A DNA stretch of 64,000 bases from Stenotrophomonas bentonitica (GCF_013185915.1 NZ_JAAZUH010000004.1:320859-384858), one strand, 5' to 3'; shown: positions 9,509 through 18,370, counted from the stretch's first letter. Notes: generated by a model not told the origin, from the sequence alone. Numbers and translations: made by a program.

Positions 9509-10048
9509 TGCCGGCGCCGCCTGCGCCGGCGCCTCATTCACGATGGCCTCCAAATCCTTCTGCAGGTCCACGAACAACGGCTGCATGCGGTCCTGGATCG
9601 CCACCATCGCGTTCTGCATCAGCGCCGGGGTCTTGTCCAGCAGGCTCTGCCCGGCCGAGCTCTCATAGAACTCGGCCATCGCCAGCACGTCTTCCTTGCT
9701 GAAGGTCTTCTTGTACAGGTCCACGTACATCGGCCGCAGCTGCTGCCACGACAGCGCTTGGCGGATGGTCTCCTTGCTGCGCTGTTCAATCCGCTGCAAC
9801 TGCACCTTCTGCGCCTCGTCCAGCTTCCGCTGCTGCGCGATCTGCAGGAACTGCTGCCGCTGCATCTCCTCCATCCGCGGCACCATCGAGTCCAGCATGT
9901 TCTGCGCCCGCGAGGCCGCCAGCAGCCGGTTGATGTCCGCGTCCGACGGCGGCGCGGCCAAGGCAGGGGCCACGGCGGCCAGGGCCAGCGCAACGGTCAG
10001 GCCCAGCCGGGCAAACCCACGTCGGGCGGTTGAACGAGTCGAAATCAT
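9494..10048 (-). CDS. Periplasmic DUF2059 protein
   Basis: 184 residues with a cleavable signal peptide (MISTRSTARRGF, then a hydrophobic stretch ending ALAAPP), so exported. The mature part is helical and charged, with the DUF2059 core WQQLRPMYVDLYKKTFSKEDVLAMAEFY and SAGQSLLDKTPALM. The family has no agreed function. A longer start at 10069 would place MHRRTHF ahead of the signal and is less natural. Confidence 0.85.
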   Translation of the reverse strand: MISTRSTARRGFARLGLTVALALAAVAPALAAPPSDADINRLLAASRAQNMLDSMVPRMEEMQRQQFLQIAQQRKLDEAQKVQLQRIEQRSKETIRQALSWQQLRPMYVDLYKKTFSKEDVLAMAEFYESSAGQSLLDKTPALMQNAMVAIQDRMQPLFVDLQKDLEAIVNEAPAQAAPASPAK

Positions 10049-10247
10049 GAAGTGCGTCCTGCGGTGCATGGAACCCCGAGCATACCTGCGCCACCGTCAA
10101 GCCGTCGTGGCGCACGGCAGCATCGCCGCCCGGTGCGCCACGGACCCGACGGTTCCGGCCCATACGTGACTTTTGGCCCCCGTTTCGACGGTATTGGTGC
10201 ACATTGCGGTCACCTAAGGTGCGGGTCCTGCCTTTACAATGCGCCCC

Positions 10248-10679
10248 ATGGGAAACGGGCCTGTCACCATCAACGACCATCTGGCGATTCCGGACACGGA
10301 ACTCGTCGAGCGGTTCGTGCGCGCCAGTGGCGCTGGCGGGCAGAACGTGAACAAGGTGTCCACCGCCGTCGAACTGCGGTTCGACGTGGCCGGCTCGCCC
10401 TCCCTGCCCGAACCGTTGCGTGCCCGCCTGCTGGCGCGGCGCGACCGGCGCATGACCGGCGAAGGCGTGCTGGTCATCGACGCGCAGCGTTTCCGCACCC
10501 AGGACCGTAACCGCGAGGACGCGCGCGAACGCCTGGCCGCCTTCATCCAGGCCAGCCTGAGCGTGCCCAAGGCGCGCGTGGCGACCAAGCCCACCTATGG
10601 CGCCAAGATGCGCCGGCTGGATGAAAAGAAAGGCCGCGCGCAGATCAAGCGTGGCCGCACCACACGCAATTGGGAGTGA
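10248..10679 (+). CDS. arfB: ArfB/YaeJ-type ribosome rescue peptidyl-tRNA hydrolase
   Basis: 143 residues with the release-factor catalytic GGQ in RASGAGGQNVNKVSTAVELRF and a basic, disordered C-terminal tail (KMRRLDEKKGRAQIKRGR) that in ArfB inserts into the empty mRNA channel of stalled ribosomes. Short length without codon-recognition domains separates it from RF1/RF2. A TACAAT hexamer at 10235-10240 would place the transcript start at or next to this ATG, so the message may be leaderless; the ATG at 10239 overlaps the -10 and is unlikely. Confidence 0.88.
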   Translation: MGNGPVTINDHLAIPDTELVERFVRASGAGGQNVNKVSTAVELRFDVAGSPSLPEPLRARLLARRDRRMTGEGVLVIDAQRFRTQDRNREDARERLAAFIQASLSVPKARVATKPTYGAKMRRLDEKKGRAQIKRGRTTRNWE

Positions 10680-10683
10680 TTGC

Positions 10684-11286
10684 TTGAACAACCGTAGTCC
10701 GCTGCTGCCGGCCGTGCCCCCGCAGATGCCGCAGGTCAAACCGAACCGCTTCCTGCGTTGGCTGGCGCGCTGCACGCTGCGCCTTGGCGGCTGGAAGGTC
10801 ACCGGTACCTTCCCCAACGTGCCCAAGCTGGTCTTCATCGTCGCCCCGCATTCGTCCAACTGGGACGGCTTCTGGGGCATGGCGGCCAAGATCGCGCTGG
10901 GCATGCAGGTGAAAGTGCTGGGCAAGGCCTCGCTGTTCTGGTGGCCGCTGTCGCCGCTGCTGCGCACCCTGGGCGTGATCCCGCTGGACCGCAGCTCGCC
11001 GCAGGGCACGGTGGAGCAGGCGGTCAGCCTGCTGCGCAAGTCGGACAAGCTCTGGTACGCGATCACCCCCGAGGGCACCCGCAAGGCGGTCACCCACTGG
11101 AAGGCCGGGTTCCTGAAGATCGCCCGCATGGCCGACGTGCCGGTGCTGGCCTGCTACTTCCATTACCCCGAGAAGACGATCGGCATCGGCCCGTTGTTCT
11201 ACTCCACCGGCGACGACGTGGCCGACATGGCCGCCATCCGCGCCTACTACGAGCCCTGGAAGGGTAAGAACCGCGGCACCGTGTGA
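10684..11286 (+). CDS. 1-acylglycerol-3-phosphate-type acyltransferase
   Basis: About 200 residues of the PlsC-like acyltransferase fold. The catalytic HX4D box is in APHSSNWDGFWGM, the substrate-binding ITPEGTRK motif follows around residue 125, and an LGVIPLDRSS block lies between. It presumably acylates a lysophospholipid or related acceptor at the membrane; the acceptor cannot be told. The TTG at 10684, four bases after the arfB stop, is taken as start because it precedes NNRSPLLP and no in-frame ATG lies nearby. Confidence 0.8.
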   Translation: MNNRSPLLPAVPPQMPQVKPNRFLRWLARCTLRLGGWKVTGTFPNVPKLVFIVAPHSSNWDGFWGMAAKIALGMQVKVLGKASLFWWPLSPLLRTLGVIPLDRSSPQGTVEQAVSLLRKSDKLWYAITPEGTRKAVTHWKAGFLKIARMADVPVLACYFHYPEKTIGIGPLFYSTGDDVADMAAIRAYYEPWKGKNRGTV

Positions 11287-11386
11287 AGGAAGGCGCCACG
11301 TCCGGCACATGCCGGACGCAGGCAATGGGAGTAGGGTGATCGGCTGCGGTTACAGGCCGCTTCACCTCATTCCAGGAGCCCGTTTC

Positions 11387-13543
11387 ATGTCGCGTACCGT
11401 CATCTTGGCCGCCGCCATCAGCCTTGCGCTGGCGGCCTGTTCCGGCAAGGAGTCCACCCCCGTGTCCGACACCCAGACCCCCGCCGCGCAGCAGCCGGCC
11501 GATGCGTCCACCAACCCCCTGTTGAGCGCCAGCACGCTGCCGTTCCAGGCGCCGCCGTTCGACCGCATCAAGGACAGCGACTACCTGCCGGCCTTCAATG
11601 AAGGCATGAAGCAGCACCTGGCCGAAGTGCGCAAGATCGCCGACAACAGCGAGCCGGCCACCTTCGACAACACCATCGAAGCGCTCGAGCGCAGCGGTGA
11701 AGCCCTCACCCGCGTCTCGCGCGTGTTCTTCGGCATCGTCCAGGCCGACACCAACGACGCGCGCCAGAAGATCCAGGAAGAAGTCGCCCCGAAGCTGGCC
11801 GAGCACCAGGACGAAATCAGCCTGGACCCGAAGCTGTTCGCGCGCATCAAGAGCATCTACGACCAGCGCGATTCGCTGAACCTTGACCCGGTGCAGAAGC
11901 GCCTGGTCGAGCGCGATTACCAGGAATTCGTGCGCGCCGGTGCGCAGCTCAATGACGCCGACAAGGCCAGCCTGCGCAAGCTCAGCGTGGAAGAAACCAC
12001 GCTGGCCACCAAGTTCCACACCCGCCTGGTCGCTGCAACCGCCGCTGCCGCGGTGGTGGTGGACGACAAGGCCAGGCTGGCCGGCCTGAGCGAAGAAGAG
12101 ATCAACACCGCCGCCGCTGACGCCAAGGCGCGCAACCTGGAAGGCAAGTTCCTGCTGCCGCTGCAGAACACCACCCAGCAGCCGGTGCTCGCCTCGCTGA
12201 CCGACCGCGACCAGCGCGCTGCCGTGCTCAAGGCCTCGGAAACCCGCGCCGAGCGTGGCGATGCCAACGACACCCGCGAAACCGTACAGCGCCTGGCCCA
12301 GCTGCGTGCGCAGAAGGCCAAGCTGCTCGGCTTCGAGAACTACGCCGCGTACAGCCTGGCCGACCAGATGGCCAAGACCCCGGCGGCGGCGACCAAGCTG
12401 CTGACCGACACGGTGCCGGCCGCCACCAACAAGGCGCGCGGTGAAATCGCCGAAATGCAGAAGGTGATCGACGCGCAGAAGGGCGGCTTCCAGCTGGCCG
12501 CGTCGGATTGGGACTTCTACGCCGAGCAGGTGCGCAAGGCGCAGTACGACCTGGACGAGTCGCAGATCAAGCCGTACTTCGAGCTCGACAACGTGCTGCA
12601 GAACGGCGTCTTCTATGCCGCCACCCAGTTGTACGGCATCACCTTCAAGCCGCGCACCGACATTCCGACCTACCACCCGGACATGAAGGTGTATGAAGTG
12701 TTCGACAAGGACGGCACCTCGCTGGCGCTGTTCTACACCGACTACTTCAAGCGCGACAGCAAGTCCGGTGGCGCGTGGATGGACGTGTTCGTCGAGCAGA
12801 ATGGCCTGACCGGCGACAAGCCGGTGGTCTACAACGTCTGTAACTTCACCAAGCCGGCCGCGGGCCAGCCGGCGCTGCTGAGCTTCGACGACGTCACCAC
12901 CATGTTCCATGAGTTCGGCCATGCGCTGCACGGCATGTTCTCGAACGTGAAGTACCCGTCGATCGCCGGCACCAGCACCTCGCGCGACTTCGTCGAGTTC
13001 CCGTCGCAGTTCAACGAGCACTGGGCGCTGGACCCGAAGGTGTTCGCCAACTACGCCAAGAACTACAAGACCGGCGAGCCGATGCCGCAGGCGCTGGTGG
13101 ACAAGATCCTGAAGGCCCGCACCTTCAACCAGGGCTACGCGACCACCGAGTACCTGTCCGCCGCACTGCTCGACCTGGCTTGGCACACCCAGCCGGCCGA
13201 CGCGCCGCTGCAGGACGTGGCGCCGTTTGAAGCGGCCGCGTTGAAGAAGTTCAAGGTCGACCTGCCGCAGGTGCCGCCGCGCTACCGCACCACCTACTTC
13301 GACCACATCTGGGGCGGCGGCTATTCGGCCGGTTACTACGCCTACTTCTGGGCCGAAGTGCTGGACCACGACTCGTTCGAATGGTTCAAGGAGCACGGTG
13401 GCCTGACCGCTGAAAACGGCCAGGTATTCCGCGACAAGATCCTCTCGCGCGGCAACAGCGTCGAGCTGGCCGACCTGTACCGCGAATTCCGCGGCAAGGA
13501 CCCGTCGGTGGAACCGCTGCTGGTGAACCGCGGTTTGAAGTGA
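11387..13543 (+). CDS. dcp: Dcp-like M3 family zinc peptidase, lipoprotein
   Basis: 718 residues. The zinc-binding HEFGH is at residues 508-512, followed by the third-ligand region in EFPSQFNEHW. The whole mature part follows dipeptidyl carboxypeptidase (Dcp/M3) enzymes, which remove C-terminal dipeptides. The N terminus MSRTVILAAAISLALAAC is a lipoprotein signal with Cys18 as the lipidation site, so this form acts in the periplasm or at a membrane, unlike cytoplasmic E. coli Dcp. AGGAG precedes the ATG at 11387, supporting this start. Confidence 0.9.
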   Translation: MSRTVILAAAISLALAACSGKESTPVSDTQTPAAQQPADASTNPLLSASTLPFQAPPFDRIKDSDYLPAFNEGMKQHLAEVRKIADNSEPATFDNTIEALERSGEALTRVSRVFFGIVQADTNDARQKIQEEVAPKLAEHQDEISLDPKLFARIKSIYDQRDSLNLDPVQKRLVERDYQEFVRAGAQLNDADKASLRKLSVEETTLATKFHTRLVAATAAAAVVVDDKARLAGLSEEEINTAAADAKARNLEGKFLLPLQNTTQQPVLASLTDRDQRAAVLKASETRAERGDANDTRETVQRLAQLRAQKAKLLGFENYAAYSLADQMAKTPAAATKLLTDTVPAATNKARGEIAEMQKVIDAQKGGFQLAASDWDFYAEQVRKAQYDLDESQIKPYFELDNVLQNGVFYAATQLYGITFKPRTDIPTYHPDMKVYEVFDKDGTSLALFYTDYFKRDSKSGGAWMDVFVEQNGLTGDKPVVYNVCNFTKPAAGQPALLSFDDVTTMFHEFGHALHGMFSNVKYPSIAGTSTSRDFVEFPSQFNEHWALDPKVFANYAKNYKTGEPMPQALVDKILKARTFNQGYATTEYLSAALLDLAWHTQPADAPLQDVAPFEAAALKKFKVDLPQVPPRYRTTYFDHIWGGGYSAGYYAYFWAEVLDHDSFEWFKEHGGLTAENGQVFRDKILSRGNSVELADLYREFRGKDPSVEPLLVNRGLK

Positions 13544-13558
13544 TCGCGTAGCGATCAC

Positions 13559-13585
13559 GGTAGGTACCGACCTTGGTCGGTACGG
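13559..13585. repeat. Single GTAG-headed REP-like hairpin
   Basis: GGTAG followed by GTACCGACC-TT-GGTCGGTAC, a 9-bp stem. Directly upstream TGATCGC-GTA-GCGATCA forms another hairpin overlapping the end of the M3 peptidase gene. Confidence 0.6.
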
Positions 13586-13642
13586 AAGCTGCGACACACG
13601 TACGGCAGGGGAAACCCTGCCGTTCGTGCGTGCGCGTTCGCC

Positions 13643-13787
13643 GGTAGGGTCGGTTCCCAAACGACCGCACGTAGACGTTCAACGTTCTGTAACGCATGGA
13701 CCGCAAACGAAGGCGCCTCTCCGTTCGCGGTCATGCGTCCCAGGCCCGATCACCGTTATCGGCGGTCGTTTGGGAACCGACCCTACC
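13643..13787. repeat. Long inverted pair of GTAG-headed REP elements
   Basis: A 26-base unit starting GGTAGGGTCGGTTCCC (13643-13668) recurs as its exact reverse complement at 13762-13787, 93 bases away. The interval holds further dyads (about CGTTCGCGGTCATGCG). I see no credible gene between 13544 and 13838, so this gap is repeat DNA plus an intergenic remainder. Confidence 0.8.
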
Positions 13788-13838
13788 CGGGATCATGCAA
13801 CCCGGTGCACGGTCCGGGTCGCCGGCCAGCGGCCGGCA

Positions 13839-14282
13839 TCACGTCCCCACGCGACACCCCACTTCGCTACACCCCAGGTGATCCAGCGCGATCTCCAGCG
13901 CATGCATGTAACTCTGCGCGCAATACCCATGCGCCACGCCGATGCGCTGGCCTACGTGCTCCGGCAGGCACGCTTCCGGCGTTGCAGTGTCATCGTCATG
14001 CACTTCCACATACACGTTGTGCAGGTGCGGCAGCAGCTTCTGCAATCGCAAGCTGCCCACGCATGCACCCGGATCCAGCAGCGTCACCTCGCCACGGCTG
14101 TGGTCGGCCACGCGCAATGCATCCAGCAGTTCCTGTTCCGAACCACACGCACGAATAGCCACCGTAGTCCCCGCATCGATCGCACGATGCACCAGCGCCT
14201 TCAGCACCGGCGCCGGCAACGGCTGCGCGGTACGGATCACCTGGCCGGCCGCTTCCGGCCCGCGAATGATGAAGATAGACAT
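13839..14282 (-). CDS. Degenerate type II dehydroquinase (AroQ)-like protein
   Basis: 147 residues. The order of segments follows type II dehydroquinate dehydratase: IIRGPE where AroQ has NGPNLN, GSEQELLDALRVA for QSNSEAELLDWIH, LLDPGACVGS for NPGAYTHTS, VYVEVHDDD for EVHISN, and IGVAHGYCAQSYMHALEIAL for GVIxGxGxxGYxLAL. Most catalytic residues are replaced: the loop Arg and Tyr are missing, Asn of NGPN is Glu, Asn of NPGA is Asp, His of HTS is gone; only the EVH histidine stays. I infer the fold is kept but dehydratase activity lost. No partner gene is nearby. Confidence 0.6.
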   Translation of the reverse strand: MSIFIIRGPEAAGQVIRTAQPLPAPVLKALVHRAIDAGTTVAIRACGSEQELLDALRVADHSRGEVTLLDPGACVGSLRLQKLLPHLHNVYVEVHDDDTATPEACLPEHVGQRIGVAHGYCAQSYMHALEIALDHLGCSEVGCRVGT

Positions 14283-14449
14283 CCAACTTCCCTACAAAGC
14301 GCCCGGAGGCGCGGTGTGGCCACGATGCGCGCCGCCCATAACGCCGCCATGGCCCGGGGGCCGCCCGCGCGTAAAGAGTGCGTAGCTTTTGTGGGGAACT
14401 CGGGTCCACACTGCCGGTCACACCCTTCTCTCACCGCAAGGATCGCCCC

Positions 14450-15079
14450 ATGTCCCAGGTTGCCCCCGCCGCCGGAACCCGCACCGGCGTGCTGTACTGG
14501 CTGAAGAAGGAAGCGCTGCCGCTGCTGGTCATGCTCGGCCTGCTGGCCGCCGCGCGCGACAGCCTGGCCAACCACTACCAGGTGCCCAGCGGCTCCATGC
14601 AGCACACCCTGATGCCGGGTGATCGCGTGGTGGTGGACATGCGCGCGTACGGTCTGCGCCTGCCGTTCACCAGCGTCGAACTGCTGCATACCGGCGTTCC
14701 GCAGCGCGGCGAGGTGGCGGTGTTCGATTCCCCGCAGGACGGCACTCGGCTGATCAAGCGCATTGCCGCCGTGGGCGGTGACCGGGTGGAGCTGCACGAG
14801 GGCCACCTGAGCATCAACGGCCAGCCGCTGGCACAGGCCGGGACCGATGAAGTGGAAGACTTCGGCCGCACCCTGGCGCAGCTGGACCTGGGGCAGGGTG
14901 GGGGCCCGGACATCTCCGGCCTGACCGTGCCGACGGGGAAGGTGTTGATGCTGGGCGACCATCGGGGTAACAGTGCAGATGGGCGGTACTTCGGGCTCGT
15001 CGACGCGAAGGCGTTGTATGGCAAAGCGGCTCGCGTGTATTACCGCCGGGGTGAAGGGTTTACCTGGCAGGCGTTGTAA
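14450..15079 (+). CDS. lepB: Signal peptidase I (short form)
   Basis: 209 residues with one N-terminal membrane segment (LPLLVMLGLLAAARDSL). The catalytic Ser49 is in YQVPSGSMQHTL and the general-base Lys103 in RLIKRIAAVGGD; the C-terminal box reads GDHRGNSADGRYFG. It cleaves export signal peptides on the periplasmic face. It is smaller than housekeeping proteobacterial LepB and stands alone, without lepA, rnc or era beside it, so it may be a second signal peptidase. The ATG at 14450 is preceded by AAGGAT. Confidence 0.88.
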   Translation: MSQVAPAAGTRTGVLYWLKKEALPLLVMLGLLAAARDSLANHYQVPSGSMQHTLMPGDRVVVDMRAYGLRLPFTSVELLHTGVPQRGEVAVFDSPQDGTRLIKRIAAVGGDRVELHEGHLSINGQPLAQAGTDEVEDFGRTLAQLDLGQGGGPDISGLTVPTGKVLMLGDHRGNSADGRYFGLVDAKALYGKAARVYYRRGEGFTWQAL

Positions 15080-15197
15080 GGAGTGATATCCCAAACGTCT
15101 CAATCAAGACCCCGAAGGTTATCGATCGACCGATAACCCCGGCCTATCCTGAGCGCTGATCCTTACGCACCGGCCCGCCCCCACGGGCCCGAACGCA

Positions 15198-16469
15198 ATG
15201 AACGGCGACACCGCAGCGCTGCCCGAGCGCAGTCCCACCACCCATCCGCCCACGCCCTCCCTGCACATCGAGCAGGGCACCCCGGCCTTCCGCCGTACGG
15301 CGGTCGCCCTGTTTCTGGCCGGCTTCTCCACCTTCGGCCTGCTCTACACCGTGCAGCCGCTGCTGCCGGAGTTCAGCCGCCACTTCGGCGTTTCCGCCGC
15401 CAACAGCGCGCTCGCCCTCTCCCTCAGCACTGGCCTGCTCGCGGTCTCCATGCTGGTCGCCGGGCTGATCTCCGACCGGGTCGGCCGTCGCGGCCTGATG
15501 ATCGCCGCACTGCTCGCTTCCACCGTGCTCTCCGCCGCCAGCGCGCTGGTCGACGACTGGAGCACGCTGCTGGTGCTGCGCGCCCTGCTCGGCCTGACCC
15601 TCAGCGGCGTGCCCGCCGTGGCCATGACCTACCTGGTCGAAGAAATGGACCCGCGCGCGCTCGGCCTGGCCATGGGCCTGTACATCGGCGGCAACGCCGT
15701 CGGTGGCATGAGCGGGCGCCTGATCGCCGGCATCGTCGCCGACCATTGGGGCTGGCGTTGGGGCATCGGCGTGGTCTCGTTGATCGCGGTGCTCAGCACC
15801 GTGCTGCTGTGGGTGCAGCTGCCGCCCTCGCGCCACTTCCAGAGCCGCCGCGGCGGCCTGCGCGAACTGCCCACGCGCTGGCGCCAGCTGTTCGCCGACC
15901 CCGGCCTGCCGTCGCTGTTCGCCACCGCGTTCGTGCTGATGGGCGTGTTCGTCACCCTCTACAACTACCTCGGCTACCACCTGCTCGCACCGCCGTACCA
16001 GCTCAGCCAGACCGTGGTCGGCCTGATCTTCAGCGTCTACCTGGTCGGCACCTTCAGCTCGGCCTGGATGGGCCAGCAGGCCACCAAACATGGTCGCGGC
16101 CGCGTGCTCGGCATCTGCTACGCGCTCATCGCACTCGGTATCGTCATGCTCGCGCTGCCGTGGCTGGGCTGCATGGCGGTGGGCATCGCGCTGGTTACCT
16201 TCGGCTTCTTCGGCGGGCACTCGGTGGCCAGCAGCTGGGTCGGCAGCCGCGCGGGAGTGATGCGCGCCGAAGCCTCGGCGCTGTACCTGTTCGCCTACTA
16301 CCTGGGCTCCAGTCTGGCCGGTGCCGCCGGCGGCGTGTTCTACACCCACTGGGACTGGTGGGGCGTGTGCGCGTTCACCGCCGTGCTCACCGTGATCGGC
16401 GCGACCATCGCGTGGCGGCTGGGCCGTCGCGCACAGCCGCTGCAGGCCGCGCTCGCCGTCAGTCGCTGA
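15198..16469 (+). CDS. MFS transporter, YnfM-like
   Basis: 423 residues with about 12 membrane helices and the major-facilitator loop motif GLISDRVGRRGLM between helices 2 and 3. The best resemblance is to YnfM-type drug/metabolite exporters (FSTFGLLYTVQPLLPEFSRHFGV at the first helix). A LysR regulator lies immediately downstream on the opposite strand with an 11-base overlap of 3' ends, a pairing common for this subfamily. Substrate unknown. Confidence 0.82.
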   Translation: MNGDTAALPERSPTTHPPTPSLHIEQGTPAFRRTAVALFLAGFSTFGLLYTVQPLLPEFSRHFGVSAANSALALSLSTGLLAVSMLVAGLISDRVGRRGLMIAALLASTVLSAASALVDDWSTLLVLRALLGLTLSGVPAVAMTYLVEEMDPRALGLAMGLYIGGNAVGGMSGRLIAGIVADHWGWRWGIGVVSLIAVLSTVLLWVQLPPSRHFQSRRGGLRELPTRWRQLFADPGLPSLFATAFVLMGVFVTLYNYLGYHLLAPPYQLSQTVVGLIFSVYLVGTFSSAWMGQQATKHGRGRVLGICYALIALGIVMLALPWLGCMAVGIALVTFGFFGGHSVASSWVGSRAGVMRAEASALYLFAYYLGSSLAGAAGGVFYTHWDWWGVCAFTAVLTVIGATIAWRLGRRAQPLQAALAVSR

Positions 16470-17364
16470 GTCCGCCCTGCAGCAGTTTGGTGAAGTGGGT
16501 GATCAGCGGTGACGGGCTGCCGCGACGGTAAGCCACGTGCACTTCCGAACTGGCCGCGCGGTCGCTCAACGGCACGAAGCGCGCGCCTTCCACATGGATA
16601 TGGCTGCACGACGCCGGCAGCACGGTAACGCCGAGGCCAGACGCCGCCAGGCTGATCAGCGTCGACGCTTCGCCCGCTTCCTGGATGATGCGCGGGGTGA
16701 ACCCCGCATTCCGGCACAGCGCGATGAAGTGGTCATGGATACCGGCGCCCACTTCGCGCAGGAACCCCACGAACGGCTCGTGCGCAAACTGCCGCAGCGC
16801 CAGCGGCGCGCCCTCCGGCAACCCGCGCAGCAGCGGGTGCTGGTCATGCACCACCAGCGCCAGCGGATCACTGAACAATTTGCGCGAGGTCAGCGGCGCC
16901 GGCAGCGCCCGCTTGCGGATCAAGCCCACGTCCAGCTCATTGGCCACCAGCGCGTCGATCTGCTGCAGCGTGTTCATTTCGCGCAGCTTCAACTGCACCT
17001 GCGGGAACTGCTGGCGGTAGGCGAAGATCGCGCGCGGAATCTGCGTGGACAACGGCGTCGCCCGGGTCAGCCCGATCCTCAGTTCGCCGGTTTCGCCACG
17101 CTGCGCGCGCTGGGTCAGCTCAATGGCCTGGTCGACCCGTGCCAACGCCTCGGTGGCCTGTGCCTGCAGCACGCGCCCGGCCTCGGTGAGTTCCACCCGG
17201 CGATTGCTGCGCAGGAACAACCGCGCACCCAGCAGCGTTTCCAGCTGGCGGATCTGCTGGCTCAGCGGCGGCTGGGACATGCCCAGGCGTTCGGCGGCGC
17301 GGCCGAAGTGCAGGGTGTCGGCCACCGCCAGGAAATAGCGCAGGTGGCGCAGTTCGATCGACAT
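16459..17364 (-). CDS. LysR-family transcriptional regulator
   Basis: 301 residues: N-terminal winged helix-turn-helix (LRYFLAVADTLHFGRAAERLGMSQPPLSQQIRQLE, residues 7-41) and a periplasmic-binding-type effector domain from about 90. The domain style is that of BenM/CatM-like regulators. It converges with the MFS gene, and the next LysR gene lies upstream on the same strand nine bases away, so the two regulators may share a transcript. Confidence 0.85.
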   Translation of the reverse strand: MSIELRHLRYFLAVADTLHFGRAAERLGMSQPPLSQQIRQLETLLGARLFLRSNRRVELTEAGRVLQAQATEALARVDQAIELTQRAQRGETGELRIGLTRATPLSTQIPRAIFAYRQQFPQVQLKLREMNTLQQIDALVANELDVGLIRKRALPAPLTSRKLFSDPLALVVHDQHPLLRGLPEGAPLALRQFAHEPFVGFLREVGAGIHDHFIALCRNAGFTPRIIQEAGEASTLISLAASGLGVTVLPASCSHIHVEGARFVPLSDRAASSEVHVAYRRGSPSPLITHFTKLLQGGLSD

Positions 17365-17373
17365 GGCGGCGCG

Positions 17374-18342
17374 TCAGCGTTCTGAATGACCGCTTTCATC
17401 ATAGCTGCGCGGACTGAACAGGTCCGGCTGGATCAGCTCGATGAAGGCACGCGCCTGCGGTGACAGGAAGCGCCCACGGCGCACGATCACCCCGTAGCTG
17501 CGCTGGGGGAACCACGCGCTCATCGAACGCGTCACCAGCCGGTCCCGGTCGGCGTCGTTGAGGCACAGCGCCGGCACGATGGAAATGCCCATGCCCATTG
17601 CCACGTACTGCTTGATCACCTCCCAGCCGCCCACCTCCAGCGCCACCGTGTACGGCACGCGCTGGCGCTGGAACACCTGGTCGACCAGCCGGTAGGTGAT
17701 CTGGCGCTTGGGCGGCAGCACCAGCGGGTAGGCCGAGATCGCCTGCAGGGTCAGCTCCGGCGCGGTGGCCAGCGGATGGTCGGGCGGGGCGATCAGCACC
17801 TGCTCGAAGCGGTAGGCCGGGGCGTAGCTCAGGTCGGACGGCACCTCGGTCATCGAGCCCACCGCCAGGTCGGCCGCGTCGCTGCGCAGCAGGTCGGTGC
17901 CGTCGGCGCTGATCGCGTTGTGCAGGGTCAGGCGCACGTCCGGGTGGCGCTGGCGGAAGCGCTCCACGATGCGCGGCAGCAGGTACAGGATGGTGGAGCT
18001 GTTGGCGGCGATGTTGAGTTCGCCAGCGTCCAGCCCCTTCACCTTGTCGCGGAAGCTGGCCTCCAGCCCGTCCAGGCTTTCCACCAGCGGCTGGGCCATC
18101 TCAAACAGCAGCTGGCCCTCGCGGCTGGGCACCAGGCGCCGCCCGCTGCGCTCGAACAGGCCCACCCCCAACTCGCGTTCCAGCGCCTGCAACTGCTGGC
18201 TGATCGCCGGCTGGCTGACGAACAGCGCCTCAGCCGCCCGTGAGACCGAGCCCAGCCGCACCGTCTGGCAGAACGCCCGCAGCGGCTTCAGTCGATCAGA
18301 TTTGTAGGAAAAACGGGGACTTGGCGGCTTGGCTGTGGGCAT
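17374..18342 (-). CDS. LysR-family regulator beside the glyoxylate shunt
   Basis: 322 residues with the HTH at about residues 18-52 (FCQTVRLGSVSRAAEALFVSQ) and a LysR substrate-binding domain (LNIAANSSTILYLLPRIVERF onward), of CysB-like general layout. It is divergent from aceB; the 106-base gap contains a perfect dyad typical of LysR sites. I infer it controls aceB/aceA and itself. The ATG at 18342 is the most downstream reasonable start before the HTH. Confidence 0.85.
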   Translation of the reverse strand: MPTAKPPSPRFSYKSDRLKPLRAFCQTVRLGSVSRAAEALFVSQPAISQQLQALERELGVGLFERSGRRLVPSREGQLLFEMAQPLVESLDGLEASFRDKVKGLDAGELNIAANSSTILYLLPRIVERFRQRHPDVRLTLHNAISADGTDLLRSDAADLAVGSMTEVPSDLSYAPAYRFEQVLIAPPDHPLATAPELTLQAISAYPLVLPPKRQITYRLVDQVFQRQRVPYTVALEVGGWEVIKQYVAMGMGISIVPALCLNDADRDRLVTRSMSAWFPQRSYGVIVRRGRFLSPQARAFIELIQPDLFSPRSYDESGHSER

Positions 18343-18353
18343 GGCGTCACGGC

Positions 18354-18370
18354 TATAAGATGAACTTATA
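18354..18370. promoter_or_regulatory. Perfect dyad in the LysR-aceB intergenic region (putative LysR operator)
   Basis: TATAAG-ATGAA-CTTATA, six-base arms around five bases, in the divergent promoter gap. It has the T-N11-A core and dyad symmetry expected of LysR-type recognition sites. It is 12 bases upstream of the regulator start and about 80 bases upstream of aceB. Confidence 0.6.

Noticed and set aside
11090..13660. 856-codon open frame on the minus strand
   Set aside because: Shadow of the M3 peptidase gene, whose HEFGH motif and lipobox identify the real strand.
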